Assembly (NCBI GenBank): GCA_002914845.1
Contig: JXTC01000128.1
Coordinates: 267,897-331,896, forward strand
Length of the DNA stretch: 64,000 nt
Direction of reading: 5' to 3'
Source: Trema orientale
Taxonomy: Eukaryota > Streptophyta > Magnoliopsida > Rosales > Cannabaceae
The notes beneath the pieces were generated by a model that saw only the letters and a program-made list of their open reading frames with translations, had not been told where the DNA came from and did not search any database. Below, piece after piece: positions 35,655-47,117 of this stretch (position 1 is the first letter of the stretch; each line of letters opens with the position of its first letter). Both the position numbers and the translations under genes were made by a program.

Positions 35655-36030
35655 TGAGAAATGTATAAAGAAATATAAATAGTGAAAATAAATTGCATGT
35701 GGAGAACATATGGATGAGGCAATGACTTGGTTACTTTGTCAGAGGTACTTAATTTAGTGTTATCCGAAAAGGACTAAAAATTTTCACCATATAAAACTTT
35801 GTCACAGGAGCCACTGAGACAACCTTAACTATATTCAATATTTCTGTTATTCTGATATGGAATGCAATGGATGCTATAACATCAAACAGAACTTGCATGT
35901 AGTCCACTTTTGCTAGATAGTGCCGTATTTATGGGAATTATTGGCCATATTGGAATTGAAAATTCTACTCAATGTGGCCACTACTTAGGGAGGGAGCTAA
36001 GCTAACATACGTATAGATTTTGAACTTGGG
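35655..36030 (+). pseudogene. UBP14 3'-end relic 2 (exons 17, 19 and 20)
   Basis: GATGAGGCAATGACTTGGTT + ACTTTGTCA resembles the end of exon 17 (UBA1, [10 protein letters not shown]). TCACAGGAGCCACTGAGAC resembles the exon 19 acceptor and start. ATGGATGCTATAACATCAAA resembles exon 19 (DMDATTSK). TATGGGAATTATTGGCCATA then CAATGTGGCCACTAC resembles exon 20 with the QCGHY His box. Exon order and pieces of intron are kept, so it arose by DNA duplication and not by retroposition. No open frame. Confidence 0.7.
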
Positions 36031-36345
36031 GCCTTGAGGCTAGAGTTAAGGTTAGATGGGAAAAGTGGTAAATGAACAAAAATTCTTTGTAAAACAAAAC
36101 CAAGAGTAAATCAGTCAATAAAATGTCAACTAAACAAAATTATTTTCTTAGTAAAAAAAAGTCTAAACTTCTAATGTTCTATAAAATGCCTTGTAAACAC
36201 CTAGCTGCAATTTCATTTGGAGTTGCATTGTGCCATTATCCAGTTACTAATTTTGACATGGTTATATAAATGTGGAGCAACTGCTGCACCAGTTCTGAAG
36301 TAGACCATTCGAGGTGGCCTTGAAGACAAGCTAATTACAAAGAGC
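36031..36345. other. Spacer between UBP14 relic and cyclin copy B
   Basis: Contains GGAGTTGCATTGTGCCATTA + TCCAGTTACT (~36,220-36,250), which matches the 3' flanks at ~40,655 and ~63,127. It is part of the duplicated unit and probably cyclin 3' UTR. Confidence 0.5.
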
Positions 36346-38850
36346 TTATGGAGCTGGCTCAGTGTCGCCTTGCCCTTGATCAGGAACCACTTGAGCTAGC
36401 TCAGGCTCACCTTGTCCTTGATCAGGAACCACCCACTTCAGGTAGCTCAGGATCACCTTGTCCTTAATCAGGAACCACTTGAGGTAGGTCAGGGTCACCT
36501 TAACTTTGATCAGGAACCACTTGAGGTAGCTTAGGGCACCTTGTCCTTGGTCGGGAACCGCTTGAGCTAGCATAGGGGCACCTTCTTCTTGATCGGGAAC
36601 CACTTGAGCTAGCTCGGAGACACATTCTTCTTGATCGGGAACCACTTGAGCTAGCGCAGGGTCAGCTTGTCCTTGATCAGGAAGCACTAGAGTTGATTCG
36701 CGGATAAGCAGTTCATCAAGAGCCGATTGATTTAAAAATTGCAGTACATGAGGAGCCAATTCAATTAGCCGTTGCTGTTTATCGAGAGTATAATGATTTA
36801 TTTCTCGTACTAGACCAATCAATTTATGTACCCTTAGAGCTACCATGGGGCCACCTTGCAATTGATCAGGAAGCAAAAATTCATCATCATCTGGCTGTAA
36901 AGGTCCAAAGATGACAAACTCTTCCCCATAAGCCAGTCCATCTGTCCACCTAAGTGGGAAGTCCAACTGCATATCTTTGCTATCTTCTGTCGTATTTCGT
37001 ATCTCAGTTGTCTCCAACACTTTCTCCTTCCCTTTAACAGCTGTTCTCTGTGAGCTTGTGCCGGCTTCCGATTGTTCTGCCTCAGTTGCTACTTGTTCAG
37101 AGTCTGAAGCAGGCTCACTCAGATATTTGATCTGCAGCTTGTTTAGATTATTCAGCACTGCTAATTGTTCTGCCTCAGCGGCTTGCTCCGATATCAGCAG
37201 CTGCTCATTCTCTAAAACACCGCGTTCAGGAGAAAGTTTCAACTCTTTGCAAATGATAACCATAGAGGGTATGCATGTCACTGCCTGCTTCTGAAATCAC
37301 AAAACATTCACCCCAACCAAGATAAATAAAAAAAAAATCATTATATTTCACACACTCGTATAAGACTTGTAGAATGCCTTCACCTTTGTGATGATTTTTT
37401 CTGAAAGTAGTTTACGATAAAAGCTGGAATACTGGGTGGGGCACAAGCATAAGGAAGCAGCAAGAAGAGCTAATGCTGCAACAACTGAAGGCTTGAAACT
37501 TGTGAAAAAGAATTCTGCTTCAAAAGTTGAAAGAGTAAGTTATATATATTGATCAAAAATGAATCTTTACGGGTCTTGCAGGAAAATAAGGGAGAGAAAG
37601 GTACTAGTTTACACTGTTTAGAGCATAGCTTGAGTCTTGACAATAAAACTCAAAGTCATGCTTGATTATCATATGAGGGAAGTTAAAGAAAGTTTGGATC
37701 TCATTCTCAATTGCTCGTGTCTCTATACAACTAATCGAAAATATGGAATAATCGCATTAGAAATCTTGCAATTCTCATTACCACTTTGTGCGTGTATAAT
37801 AATCTCGTTGGTAGTTTTGTGAAACAAGCTACAGATTGGATTCAGCTTAGGTTCGAAGTAGCGCAAGAAGCAAAAGGGTGTAACAGCATGCATTTCCCAT
37901 TCGAGTCGCTTGAGAATGTAGTGCTCCATGGTATGGAATCGCCTTCGAGTAATAGCAAGAAGATCTGGTTGTCTTGCCTGTTCAAAGGAAATTTCTTTTG
38001 AGAAGATAGCAAAGTGAAGAATGAATGAAGGCGCAGAAACATAATTTACCTGAAGTTTAGGGATGGTGAAATTTTGGTTCCTCATCTTCCAAGCAAGTGT
38101 AAGGCAACAGAGAGCGAGGAGGTCCAAACTATGTACAGTCTGAGAAAACAGATGTAAGCAACTGATTATGATAACAAAGTTTGTAAGCCTCAAGAATTTT
38201 CTAAGATGATGTTCAATTATACCAAAGATTCTGCATAGTCATCAAAACTCAGGCCAGGCACATGAGTTTCCTTTGTAATGACGCGATCATAATAATTTAT
38301 AGCAAGATAAGGTATGATAGGCTCACAATTTTCGCACTTGGAGTACTGCAAGAAATCAAAAAATGAAAAAGCAAAGAGGACATCTGTTAGTTGTTATTGC
38401 CCTACAATAATTAAAAAAAATGCAATCTTAGAAAAACAAAACCGAATAAAGATAAGAAAAAGTATGCAAACATCTTCATACTTCTCTACTCAAACAAACA
38501 GAGGCATTAGGATTAACATAATGTTTTGTTACTCTTCATCATTTCTTAGAAACCAAACCGAAACCGGAGGTATGCATACTGTCCAAATAAAGAATCAAAA
38601 AGTAGGCAATTTTTTGTATGCAAATTAACATGTTCTAAATACAGAATCGAAGCATGAGTTGATAAAGAAGACAAGAACAGTGAATTACTTTGAAGATTAC
38701 AAGCAGAGCCCTGCGACGAATACTCTCCAAAGTGACTGGACAACCCTCGGGTATAAACACGGATTCGACACCTAAGTACCTCTCCAAACCCTGGTCTTCA
38801 CTTGGAGAAAGCGGATTATAAGGATCATAATCCGGTAATTCCAACCACAT
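36346..38850 (-). CDS. D-type cyclin-like gene, copy B, with expanded 14-residue tail repeats, 548 aa
   Basis: Six exons on the - strand: 38850-38689, 38345-38223, 38139-38050, 37977-37782, 37514-37384, 37290-36346. The sum is 1,647 nt, in frame to TAA. Start MWLELPDYDPYNP. N-lobe YLAINYYDRVI and LLALCCLTLAWKM; C-lobe AVTPFCFLRYF and KPSVVAALALLAAS. No LxCxE. Exon 6 encodes a Glu/Ser-rich linker, a block LDFPLRWTDGLAYGEEFVIF shared by the paralogues, and from residue ~435 eight 14-aa repeats of the type VVPDQGQGxPxLAQ. In repeats 4-7 (residues ~486-520) the unit is read in another frame as WFLIKxKVxLxYLK, because a 1-bp deletion is later offset by a 4-bp insertion. Family: CDK-binding G1/S regulators, most like CYCD6. 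The tail has no known role. Confidence 0.75.
36349..36705 (-). repeat. 42-bp coding minisatellite in cyclin copy B tail
   Basis: On the + strand the unit resembles CACCTTG.CCTTGATCAGGA then ACCACTTGAGCTAGCTCAGG, repeated eight times with substitutions. Copies A and C have only one or two related units, so the array expanded in B. Confidence 0.85.
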
Positions 38851-39016
38851 TTTGGATAAATTGTAACCAAGAAAGGAGAATAGGAAGCGTTTGTTTGCAA
38901 AGAAAGAAAGAAAGAAAGAAAATGGTTGAGAAAATGTGTAGGGAGATTGTTTAGTTGTGTTGTTATCGTTTAGAGAATGTACAAAATAAAGACTCTACAA
39001 AGCATTTGCTGGTATT

Positions 39017-39125
39017 GGCGGCAAACATAACGACCGTTTCTTTTGAAGTCACTGTCGTTTTCCACAATTTCTTAATCTTTATATTCACTTTGTGTCGTTT
39101 TATGTTGCTGTCGTTTAAACGTCGA
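39017..39125. repeat. Short GTCGTTTT tract upstream of cyclin copy B
   Basis: ACTGTCGTTTTCC, TGTGTCGTTTTATG and GCTGTCGTTTAAACG lie between the copy B promoter and a dispersed repeat. A degraded E2F-like GGCGGCAAA starts the stretch. Confidence 0.55.
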
Positions 39126-39149
39126 CTTTCCTGTCCTTCTCTCGTCCCT

Positions 39150-39390
39150 TGATTAAATTCTTTAAAAAAATAGCCCATTCTTTTTGTATTTTTACACTTG
39201 GTCTATCTATTTATTTACTAATTTTAGTTTATGTACTGAGTTTAATAATTTTTATATTAGTTTCATCATTTTTTTACATTTGATATATCTACTAATATAC
39301 CGATTATTTTTACTACAGCATTTAAAAAACAGATATTAATTATTTAAAAATGAGCCAAAAATTCGGTATCTTGCCAAAAGCCCATTAAAT
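39150..39390 (+). repeat. Dispersed AT-rich repeat family, copy 4
   Basis: TTTACACTTGGTCTATCTAT, TTTACATTTGATATATCTAC, TTTTTACTACAGCATTTAAA and the final GAGCCAAAAATTCGGTATC, in the family order. It sits inside the duplicated cyclin region, between copy B and relic 3. Confidence 0.5.
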
Positions 39391-39489
39391 TTTGTAATTT
39401 AAGTACTTGAGACTTTGAGCGTTACAGTCAGGGTTAGATGTGCTGAAAATGGGTGGAAACAAATATATATAAGATGAATACTTTTTTGA

Positions 39490-39735
39490 CATTAGAAAAT
39501 GTAAAAAGAAATCGTTAAAATAAACTATATGTGGGGACTATATGGAAAAGGCAATGACCTGGCGACTTTGTCAGAGGTACTTAATTTAGTGTTATCTGAA
39601 AATAACTTTGCCACAGGTGACATTGAGAAAGGATTAACTTTTTCCAGCAATTTTGTCATTCTGATATCGAAAGGAATGGATGCTACAAATTTACACACAA
39701 ACTTGTATATGTATTCCAGCTGATCATGTCATTAG
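39490..39735 (+). pseudogene. UBP14 3'-end relic 3 (exons 17 and 19)
   Basis: AAAGGCAATGACCTGGCGAC + TTTGTCA corresponds to the UBA1 end of exon 17. CACAGGTGACATTGAGAAAG corresponds to the exon 19 acceptor and start (GDIEKA). ATGGATGCTACAAATTTACA corresponds to DMDATTSK. Strong match to relic 2 in the sequence between these pieces. The exon 20 part seems lost here. Confidence 0.65.
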
Positions 39736-39764
39736 ATTGATACTCATGCTACAAAGTTTTTGTC

Positions 39765-40165
39765 TATATCTTAACTTCATGTCGTTTTATGTGTTGGTGT
39801 TGTTTTAGGTTGTTGTTGTCCACTTGTCCCTTTCAGATTTATGTCGTTTCTGAGGTTGTTGTCGTTTTGTAGTTTGTGTTTTTTCTTCAGTTGATACTGA
39901 TTATTGATTTATAAGTTATTATCATCCAAAATGTTATTGTTTCTTTAGTTGGTCTCGTTTTGTGGCATATTGTCGTTTTCTATTAGTGTCGTTTTCTTTA
40001 CTTGATATCTTTCCTATAGGCAATTTGTTTTATAACTTGTTGATACATTTTGGTATTTAGTGTCTTTTCCTACCTGTGTCGTTTTCCCTTGATTAGTTTA
40101 GTTACTAATTGACCTTTTTAATCTTGTTGCCGTTTTCATTTATTATTGTCGTTTGTTCAAAAAAT
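39765..40165. repeat. GTCGTTTT repeat tract upstream region, unit C (3' side)
   Basis: Dense GTCGTTT/GTCGTTTT variants with T-rich spacers. The tract aligns closely with 43,968-44,350 (for example TTTCTATTAGTGTCGTTTT and CTACCTGTGTCGTTTTCC in both), showing a segmental duplication. Confidence 0.75.
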
Positions 40166-40182
40166 GTTGTATTTGTAACTTT

Positions 40183-40202
40183 TAGTGTGTGTGTGTGTGT
40201 GG
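40183..40202. repeat. (TG)n microsatellite
   Basis: A GTGTGTGTGTGTGTG run after the GTCGTTTT tract. Confidence 0.9.
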
Positions 40203-40782
40203 ACACCTCCCCTTAATATTTTTGAACATGAGGCCTCGAGGTTAGAGTCAAGGTCAGATGTGGTTAAAAGGGGTGAATGAATGAAATGATTATTTTTGGA
40301 ATATGAGAAATATATTGAAAAATAAATAAAAGAATTTGTTGAAAAATTGAACATATATTGCTAAAAGAAATTGTATGTACTAAATCGTGTCTTGTTGGCT
40401 TTACCTCCATAACTTTTTCTTTTGAACATTCTATCTGCTTGATATTCCTCTGTGAGTTATTAATTTTCCATTTTAGTTTTATTATTTTTTCTCTTTAATA
40501 GCAAGCAGAAAAGCCACCAGATCCCATTGCACCCACTCCATTTTGTGGCTTCCAAATATCAGATCACAAACAAAACTCTATGAAAAACAAACCAATAATA
40601 TTGCAATGTAATGTAAGTACAAAATTATTCCAAATCTTCAATTGCTCTCTTATTTGGAGTTGCATTATTCAGTTACCATATCTGGGATTGTCATATATTA
40701 TGTGTTGTAATTCCACAAGATGTTGGAGCATCTGCTGAAGAAGTTCTCAAGTAAATCATTCTTTGGGGCCTAATCAAAGGGC
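40203..40782. other. Spacer 3' of cyclin copy C (duplicated unit)
   Basis: Contains the phrase GGGTGAATGAATGAAATGAT (shared with 44,482) and TTTGTGGCTTCCAAATATCA (shared with 62,941). The point corresponding to ~40,508-40,541 is where the big transposon split the other copy of this unit. Confidence 0.6.
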
Positions 40783-42865
40783 TCATTCAGCTGGCTCAGC
40801 ATCACCTTGTCCTTGATCAGGAATCACTTGGTCGGGTTCATGATGATCACCATGTCCTTGATCAGGAGTCACTTGGTTGGGTTCACGTCGAAGAAATCGA
40901 AAGATGACATATCCTTCACTAACGACTCTGCTTCCAATTCTCCATCGAAGTGGGAAGTCCAACAGCGTATCTTCTGTTGTTGCCTCCGACATTTTCTCCT
41001 TCCCTTTATTAACTTGTCTCTTCAGGCTTGTGCCGTCATTTGATGCTTGTCCTTCTGTTGCTACTTGTTCAGATTCTTTAGATGTGGATCTCTCAGAAGT
41101 TTGTATGGACTCTTCAGCATTGGATTGTTCAGTTGTTTCATCAAGCACCTGTTCTGATATCGGCAGGTACTCATTCTGTTTCACGCCACTTTCGGTGAAC
41201 AGTTCCAGGTTTTTGCACACCAAACTCATGGCACATGTGCATCTCACTGCTTGATCCTGAAACCGCAAAACATTTTGGAACATTAACAAATAGTCTTACG
41301 AATCATAGGACTCGTTTCTGTTAGCTTGACCTTTGTGACAATATATTCCGAAACTAGTTCATCTGAAAAACTCACATATCGCATGATGCTATACGGATTT
41401 AAGGAAGTAAGAAGAGCTGATGCTGCAACAACCGAAGGCTTGAATCGTCTGAGATAAAGTTCTGCTTGAAAAAGTATAAAAGAGCAAGTTATATATGGAT
41501 TGGAGATGAGTACTAGTTTAAATTGTTTAGAAAGTGACTCAAAGGCCTGCTTGATTATCATATGAGGGAAGCTACAGAAAGTTTAGATCTCATTCCCAGC
41601 AGCTTGTGTTCTCTGAGCAACTAATAAGAATATACAATAATATCATCAGTTAAGAAAATTAACCTTCTTCTGATTGTATAATGATCTCGCTGATATTAGT
41701 TTTGCTATGGAAGACAAACGTCGGGTCCAACTTAGGTACTAAGTAGCGCAGGAAGCATAAGGGTGTAACAACACGCGTACAATAGTTGAGTTTTTTGAGA
41801 ATGTGAAGCTCCATGGTAAGGAATTGCTTTCGTGTAATAGCAGATATGCGAGGCTGTTCTGCCTGTTCAAAGAAATTACCGGACTTCATAATGTTGAGAA
41901 GAAAGCAAGTGAAGAATGAACAAAGGAATGGATTGCAAAAAATGTTACCCGAAATTTACGGATGGTGAAATTGCGGTCCCTCACTTTCCAAGCAATTGTA
42001 AGGCAACAGAGAGCGAGGAGTTCAAATTTGTTTAAAACTCCTCCCAATAGGTTCTGAGAAAACGCAGGTATAACCAATATTATCCAGTATACAAGATTGC
42101 ACAAGTGTAGAACTCTATGAGTTTTAAATATAAGATTCAATTAGCTAGTACCGGTATAGCCTGATCTTTCAGCGTAACTCGAGGCTTGTGCTCCAAAACG
42201 ACGCGATCAAAGTATGTCAAAGCAAGATAGGGTATTAAAGGATCAAAGTCTTCACACTTATTGTACTGCAAGAAAGCCAAGAAGCTTTCAACGAGTGCAC
42301 ATAACCAAATTCCTAATGAACTTTATTTCAGACTATACCATAACATAAGACCGCATTAATTTGGGATGAAAAGGCCTATCTTTGTACCAAGAAAATAGAT
42401 AAAATGGTATAAAATGTGATGCATTTACAATCCATTAAAGATCTCAGAAAGCAGAAGATGGGTTAATTTTTCATGGCATGATACTACTAACGAGTTTACT
42501 GAAAGAAAATAAAACCAGATAATGAATAAAAATGCTATATAATCTGTGTACACAAATTACTCAAACAAAACGTCACAGTACATAGATAAGTGACAGTTTC
42601 ATAATTTTCAATCCAAACAAATAGAGGCATTCGAATTAACAGATTCAAGATAATGAATCGAAATAAGAGTTTATAAAGAGAGAATTACTTTGAGGATTAC
42701 AAGCAGAGCAACTCTGCGATATATCTCCAGATCGTTTGTGACGAAGCCATCTTGTGGCATAAAGGAAGTTTCCTCGGCTAGGTACTTCTCCAAGGCTTGG
42801 CCTTCGCTCACATGAAATGGATTATAAGGATCATAATCCGGTAATGTCAACTGCATTTCGGCCAT
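40783..42865 (-). CDS. D-type cyclin-like gene, copy C, 399 aa
   Basis: Six exons on the - strand: 42865-42689, 42265-42152, 42053-41949, 41862-41664, 41461-41331, 41256-40783. The sum is 1,200 nt, in frame to TGA. The paralogues align better to the second ATG (42,856; MQLTLPDYDPYNP), so the protein may be 396 aa. Cyclin blocks: YLALTYFDRVV, LLALCCLTIAWKV, VVTPLCFLRYLVP, FKPSVVAASALL. Substitutions in otherwise fixed positions (NY to TY, KM to KV) make it the most diverged copy. The tail has a Ser/Thr/Glu-rich linker, LLDFPLRW, then only two PDQG-type units (VTPDQGHGD, VIPDQGQGD) ending AEPAE. A 5-residue insertion lies at the start of exon 3. It appears intact. Predicted CDK partner; no LxCxE motif. 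Confidence 0.7.
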
Positions 42866-43139
42866 AGTTTACTAAAGAGAAGAAGAAAGGAGGCGTTTGT
42901 TTGCAAAGAAAACGAAAGAAAATGGTTGAGAAAATGTATAAGGGGCTCTGAGATTCTTTTTCTGAAAATGTTTGTTGTGTTGCTCTGTAGTATATATACT
43001 CTTCTCTGGGTCTTTTCTTTGCTTGGAGGCAGTTATTCGTACGGAAGGGAAACATAACGACCACTTTTGGGTCCGGTTATTTCTCTACGGTGAAGTCAAG
43101 TGATTAATAGAATGCTGCTGAGTGGACTATCCATTTCTT

Positions 43140-43345
43140 GTATATCCCTTCATTCCGAGAAATGTCTTTGTCGTTTTTCCCTTTATGTTATCTGCTTGAA
43201 GTCGTTGCCGTTTTCGCCGTTTCATGTCGTTTACACATTGTCAGACTGTTCTCTCCATTTTATGTGTTGGTATCCTTTTGATGTTATTGTCGTTTTTAAT
43301 ATGGATGCCGTTCTTTTGCGATTTTTGTCGTTTCTCTGTCAGTGT
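43140..43345. repeat. GTCGTTTT tract upstream of cyclin copy C
   Basis: TTGTCGTTTTTCC, TTGCCGTTTTCGCCGTTTCA + TGTCGTTT, ATTGTCGTTTTT and TTTGTCGTTTCTC in ~200 bp. Confidence 0.65.
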
Positions 43346-43810
43346 TGTTTCCAGAAGGTGTAACACGGGGTGAATGAATAAAAATTAATTGTTTTGGAAT
43401 TTGTGTAACGTATGAAGAAATGTTCTTTTTTTTTTTTTTTTTGGTGAACAATTCTCTTTTTACATTGATAAATTTCTCAGATATCTTCTTACATTAGGAG
43501 GAGTCCTCCTACAAAACTGAAAAAATAATTATTGCCATATAACCAATCTAAAATTTGGTGATAAAATTAAAATTATTATTTTTTTTAACCAAAATGGATC
43601 AACTAGCATCCTGTTTTTCCAAGACACAAGATTTGTTTCTAATAAGCTCTCTTACCATTATTCCTAAATTCATTACTGTAACATTTTTTGTTAATCTGAA
43701 TTTAGCATACTTTGTGTCACTACACCATCAACACATAAGTCCAATTCTATTGAAAATGTATACTTTCTCCGAAACATTATTTAGTTCTGTGTGTTACTAG
43801 TGTTATCTTC
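43346..43810. other. Spacer between units C and D
   Basis: A poly-T run at ~43,428 with no recognised gene. The short frames here lack motifs. Right after it, DNA like the copy C upstream region (CCACTTTTGGGTCCGGT at 43,058 and 43,848) restarts. Confidence 0.4.
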
Positions 43811-43829
43811 GCTTGAAGCCAGTTGGTAC

Positions 43830-44350
43830 GGCGGGAAACCTAATGGCCACTTTTGGGTCCGGTAACTTCTCTACTGTCGCGTCGTGTAACTAATAAAATG
43901 TTGCTGACTGGACTTCATTATATTTGTTTCAAGTCGCTGTCGTTGTTCGGGTTGGTATCATTTTACAAAGTCTTTGTCGTTTTATGTGTTGGTGTTGTTT
44001 TATGTTACTGTTGTCCTTTTGAGATTTATGTCGTTTCTGAGTCTATTGTCGTTTTGTAGTTTGCGTGGTTTCTTTAATTGATGATTATTATTGTTTTATA
44101 AGTTATTGTCGTCTAAACTGTCATCCTTTCTTTAGCTGGTCTAGTTTCGTGGCATACTGTCGTTTTCTATTAGTGTCGTTTTTTTAAAGTTGATATCTTT
44201 CTTGTAGGCAATTTGTTTTATAATTTGTTTCTTGTGGTACGTTTCGTTATTGTCCCTTTTCCTACCTGTGTCGTTTTCCCTTTATGTGTTTGGTTGCTAA
44301 CGCCGTTTCTAATCTTATTGCCGTTTTTGTATATTATTGCCGTTTTTTTC
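43830..44350. repeat. Upstream region of a fourth cyclin unit (no gene), with GTCGTTTT tract
   Basis: It begins with an intact E2F-like GGCGGGAAA and the same CCACTTTTGGGTCCGGT phrase as upstream of copy C. It continues into a GTCGTTTT tract that matches 39,765-40,165. No cyclin exons are attached. Confidence 0.7.
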
Positions 44351-44999
44351 TTTTTTTTCCAAAAAATGTTGTATTTGTAATTTTTTATATTTCGTGGACA
44401 CTTCCCCTGTCCTTCTCCTTCTCTTACAATTTTTGAACTTGAGGGCCTCGAGGTTAGGATCAGGGTTAGATGTGGTTAAAAGGGGTGAATGAATGAAATG
44501 ATTATTTTTGGAATATGAGAAACATATTAAAAAATAATTATAAAGTTCTTTGAAAAATTACGTTACAAGAAATTCCATAACTTTTTCTTTTGAACATTTT
44601 TCTACTTGTATTAATTTTTTTTTCCCCTTCAGAGCAAGAGAAAACTACAAAAAAAGAGACTTTTGGTAACTAAATTTTCAGCTACTAAAATATATTCGTA
44701 GCAGTAAATTATATTTTGCTACCAATTTGTGGTAGCAGAAAGTTCTAGTGGAGAAAATAATGAAAATAAGATCAAATCTTTTGGCTCTCAAAATTTTGGT
44801 GGCCGGATAATATTTTTGGCTACCAAAATGACTTTTAGTAGAAAAAAGTACTAGTGAAATTTGATGGTTAATGGGTTATTGACTACCGAAAATTGTTAGT
44901 AATAAAATCTTTTGCCTACTAAATAGTTAGTAGCCGAAATTTAAAATATTTCTTATAGCTAAATTTATGTAAATTTTATGCAAATGCATATTTTATTGC

Positions 45000-46740
45000 C
45001 AAATACGTGTATATTTTCTATATTTTTGTTTAGACACTATAAGCATTAGTAGCAAAAAGATTATTATAAACATATTTTTTTTCAGTGTAATTACATGATA
45101 GTAGAATGTTGGTTAAACTTTATTCAAAATAATTCAAAAATAATGCAAGTAAAGTTTTAACAATGAATTATACTCTTAGTCAAACTCTCTTTGGTACACA
45201 TTATATGTCAAATGATGTCAATTGTATTATGTTTCTATGACAAAATTTATTCTAGAAGTATTATATAATTTTACTAGACGTTGCATGTTCTTATTCTCAA
45301 ATTTTTTTACACATAAATAATGTATTGATGAGGAATAAAAATGAGAAAGAAAAAAGCTATCTAGAAAAAAATTATTAAATTATAGAATATTGGATCAAGG
45401 TATATTTTCTTTGGTGGAGATATAAATCTTGTATACAAAATTATCAAGAACAAAAAAAGTAGAGCGAGAATAAATTTCTTTAGGGAGACAGAAAAAGCAA
45501 TAAATATGTAACTTGTTCATATCTATTTATTTTTAAAGGTGAATTTAGGAAAATAAAAGAGTAGATATCAAGGCGTGCATTGTTTTTTTTTTTTTTTTAA
45601 TTGAAACGTTCATTGTTTTTAATCTAATGAATTTTGAAACAAGATGTGTAAATTATAAATATTCTAAAAATACCAATGAACGTATAATTTTTCTCTAAGG
45701 AAATAGTAGAACAAATTAAGGGAGATTAAATTCTGTGTATTTAAAGATTTTCCAGCAAATAATAATAAGAAGTTTAGATTTAAATTCAAATTGACTCAAA
45801 TTCTTAATTTTGAACGAGATCATTTTTTTAAGTTGATTTAAATTCAAAATAAATTTATTAGCTATTAAAAGGGAGAGATGAAAACAAGATCTAATTAAGT
45901 GGATTTGTTGGCAAGATATGTGCGTACAGTACATCTATAAAATTATCTTTTTGTGCATATAAGTATAAAACTGAAAGTACACCCATAGAATTATTACATA
46001 TCAAATATTTATTTCTAATTATAAAAAAATCATAAACTGAATGAAAATAAATAATTATATTTACTATATAATTCATAAATTTATGCGTACACCTATAAAA
46101 CTTAACGTTATCTTTTTTTTTAATCTTTTAATTTTTTGTTTACATTACATAATAAAGTTAAGCTCTCTAAGTCCTCTATTTATAACCATTGCAATTCTAA
46201 TTATTTTTTAAATATCTCTCAAACTCCTCATCTCTCTCAGTCTTATCTCTCTCGGTCTTCTCTATACAAAGAAGAATTTGTCGTTGTGATTAAGCTAACT
46301 GAAATGATTATGACAATCAAACTGCCGATGTGATAATAAGCAAACTAGTATAATCATGACTACGAAGCGGTCACTCTCCATTAGTAAGTGTCTTTTTCTT
46401 TTGCCTTTTTTTTTTTGTTTCAAATGTTTTAAAATTGCTTATAGTACGTTATTATATTTGTTTGTTTGTTCGGGTTATTTTAATACTGTTGGAGACAATA
46501 ATTGAGATTCTAAAAAATTCTAGTATTTGGTATTTGTAGTATTTATTCGAATTATAAGTAGAATTAAAAACTATGCATTCAGACAATAGAACATTCATAG
46601 ATACAATTGGAAAAAAAATTAATCAAATTATTATGAGATTTAGCTTTCTTTATTGGATATAGTAGAATGATTATCTCTAATTATATAATTAATTATCCTA
46701 AATTGTACGACCAAATAATTGATAGAATATTATATGTAGC
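45000..46740. other. AT-rich interior of the CACTA block, nothing recognised
   Basis: Very AT-rich with no protein-like frame. Includes a CT-rich TCATCTCTCTCAGTCTTATC + TCTCTCGGTC stretch at ~46,228-46,258, which has a diverged counterpart at ~48,390-48,430. Confidence 0.4.
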
Positions 46741-46754
46741 ATATTTAAGAATTA

Positions 46755-46978
46755 GGGTTTGGTTTAAATGGTTACAACAATATTTACCCATAGATGGTTA
46801 CAATGGTTTAAGCCCTTAGATCTAATATCCTACGGTGGTGATTAGTTTGGTGGTTGACCAAAAAAATTTAATGCTGACCAAAAAATTTAATGCTGACCAA
46901 AAAAATTTAATGCTATCACTACTTTTTTAAGTACCCATCCATGGTCACAAAAAAATTGTAACCATTGAGAAGTCTTCC
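46755..46978. mobile_element. MITE, AATGGTTACAA family, copy 1 (224 bp, 10-bp TSD)
   Basis: The ends GGGTTTGGTTTAAATGGTTA and (reverse complement) GGAAGACTTCTCAATGGTTA share the inverted core AATGGTTACAA. Flanks: perfect 10-bp TTAAGAATTA (46,745-46,754 and 46,979-46,988). The interior has GCTGACCAAAAAAATTTAAT tandemly repeated. The TSD length fits Mutator-like elements. Confidence 0.8.
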
Positions 46979-46988
46979 TTAAGAATTA

Positions 46989-47117
46989 TGTTATTGTTAC
47001 TATATGTTATTAAACTAGTTATTGTTACTATATGTACGACCAATTTATGTTATTGTTACTATATGTTATTAAGCTAGTTATTGTTACTATATGTACGACC
47101 AAATTATGTTATTGTTA
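46989..47117. repeat. Tandem repeat, ~60-bp units, third copy split by a transposon
   Basis: The unit TTATGTTATTGTTACTATAT + GTTATTAA(A/G)CTAGTTATTG + TTACTATATGTACGACCAA occurs twice. A third copy begins at ~47,104, is broken at 47,117 and resumes at 48,270 after the element. Confidence 0.75.
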
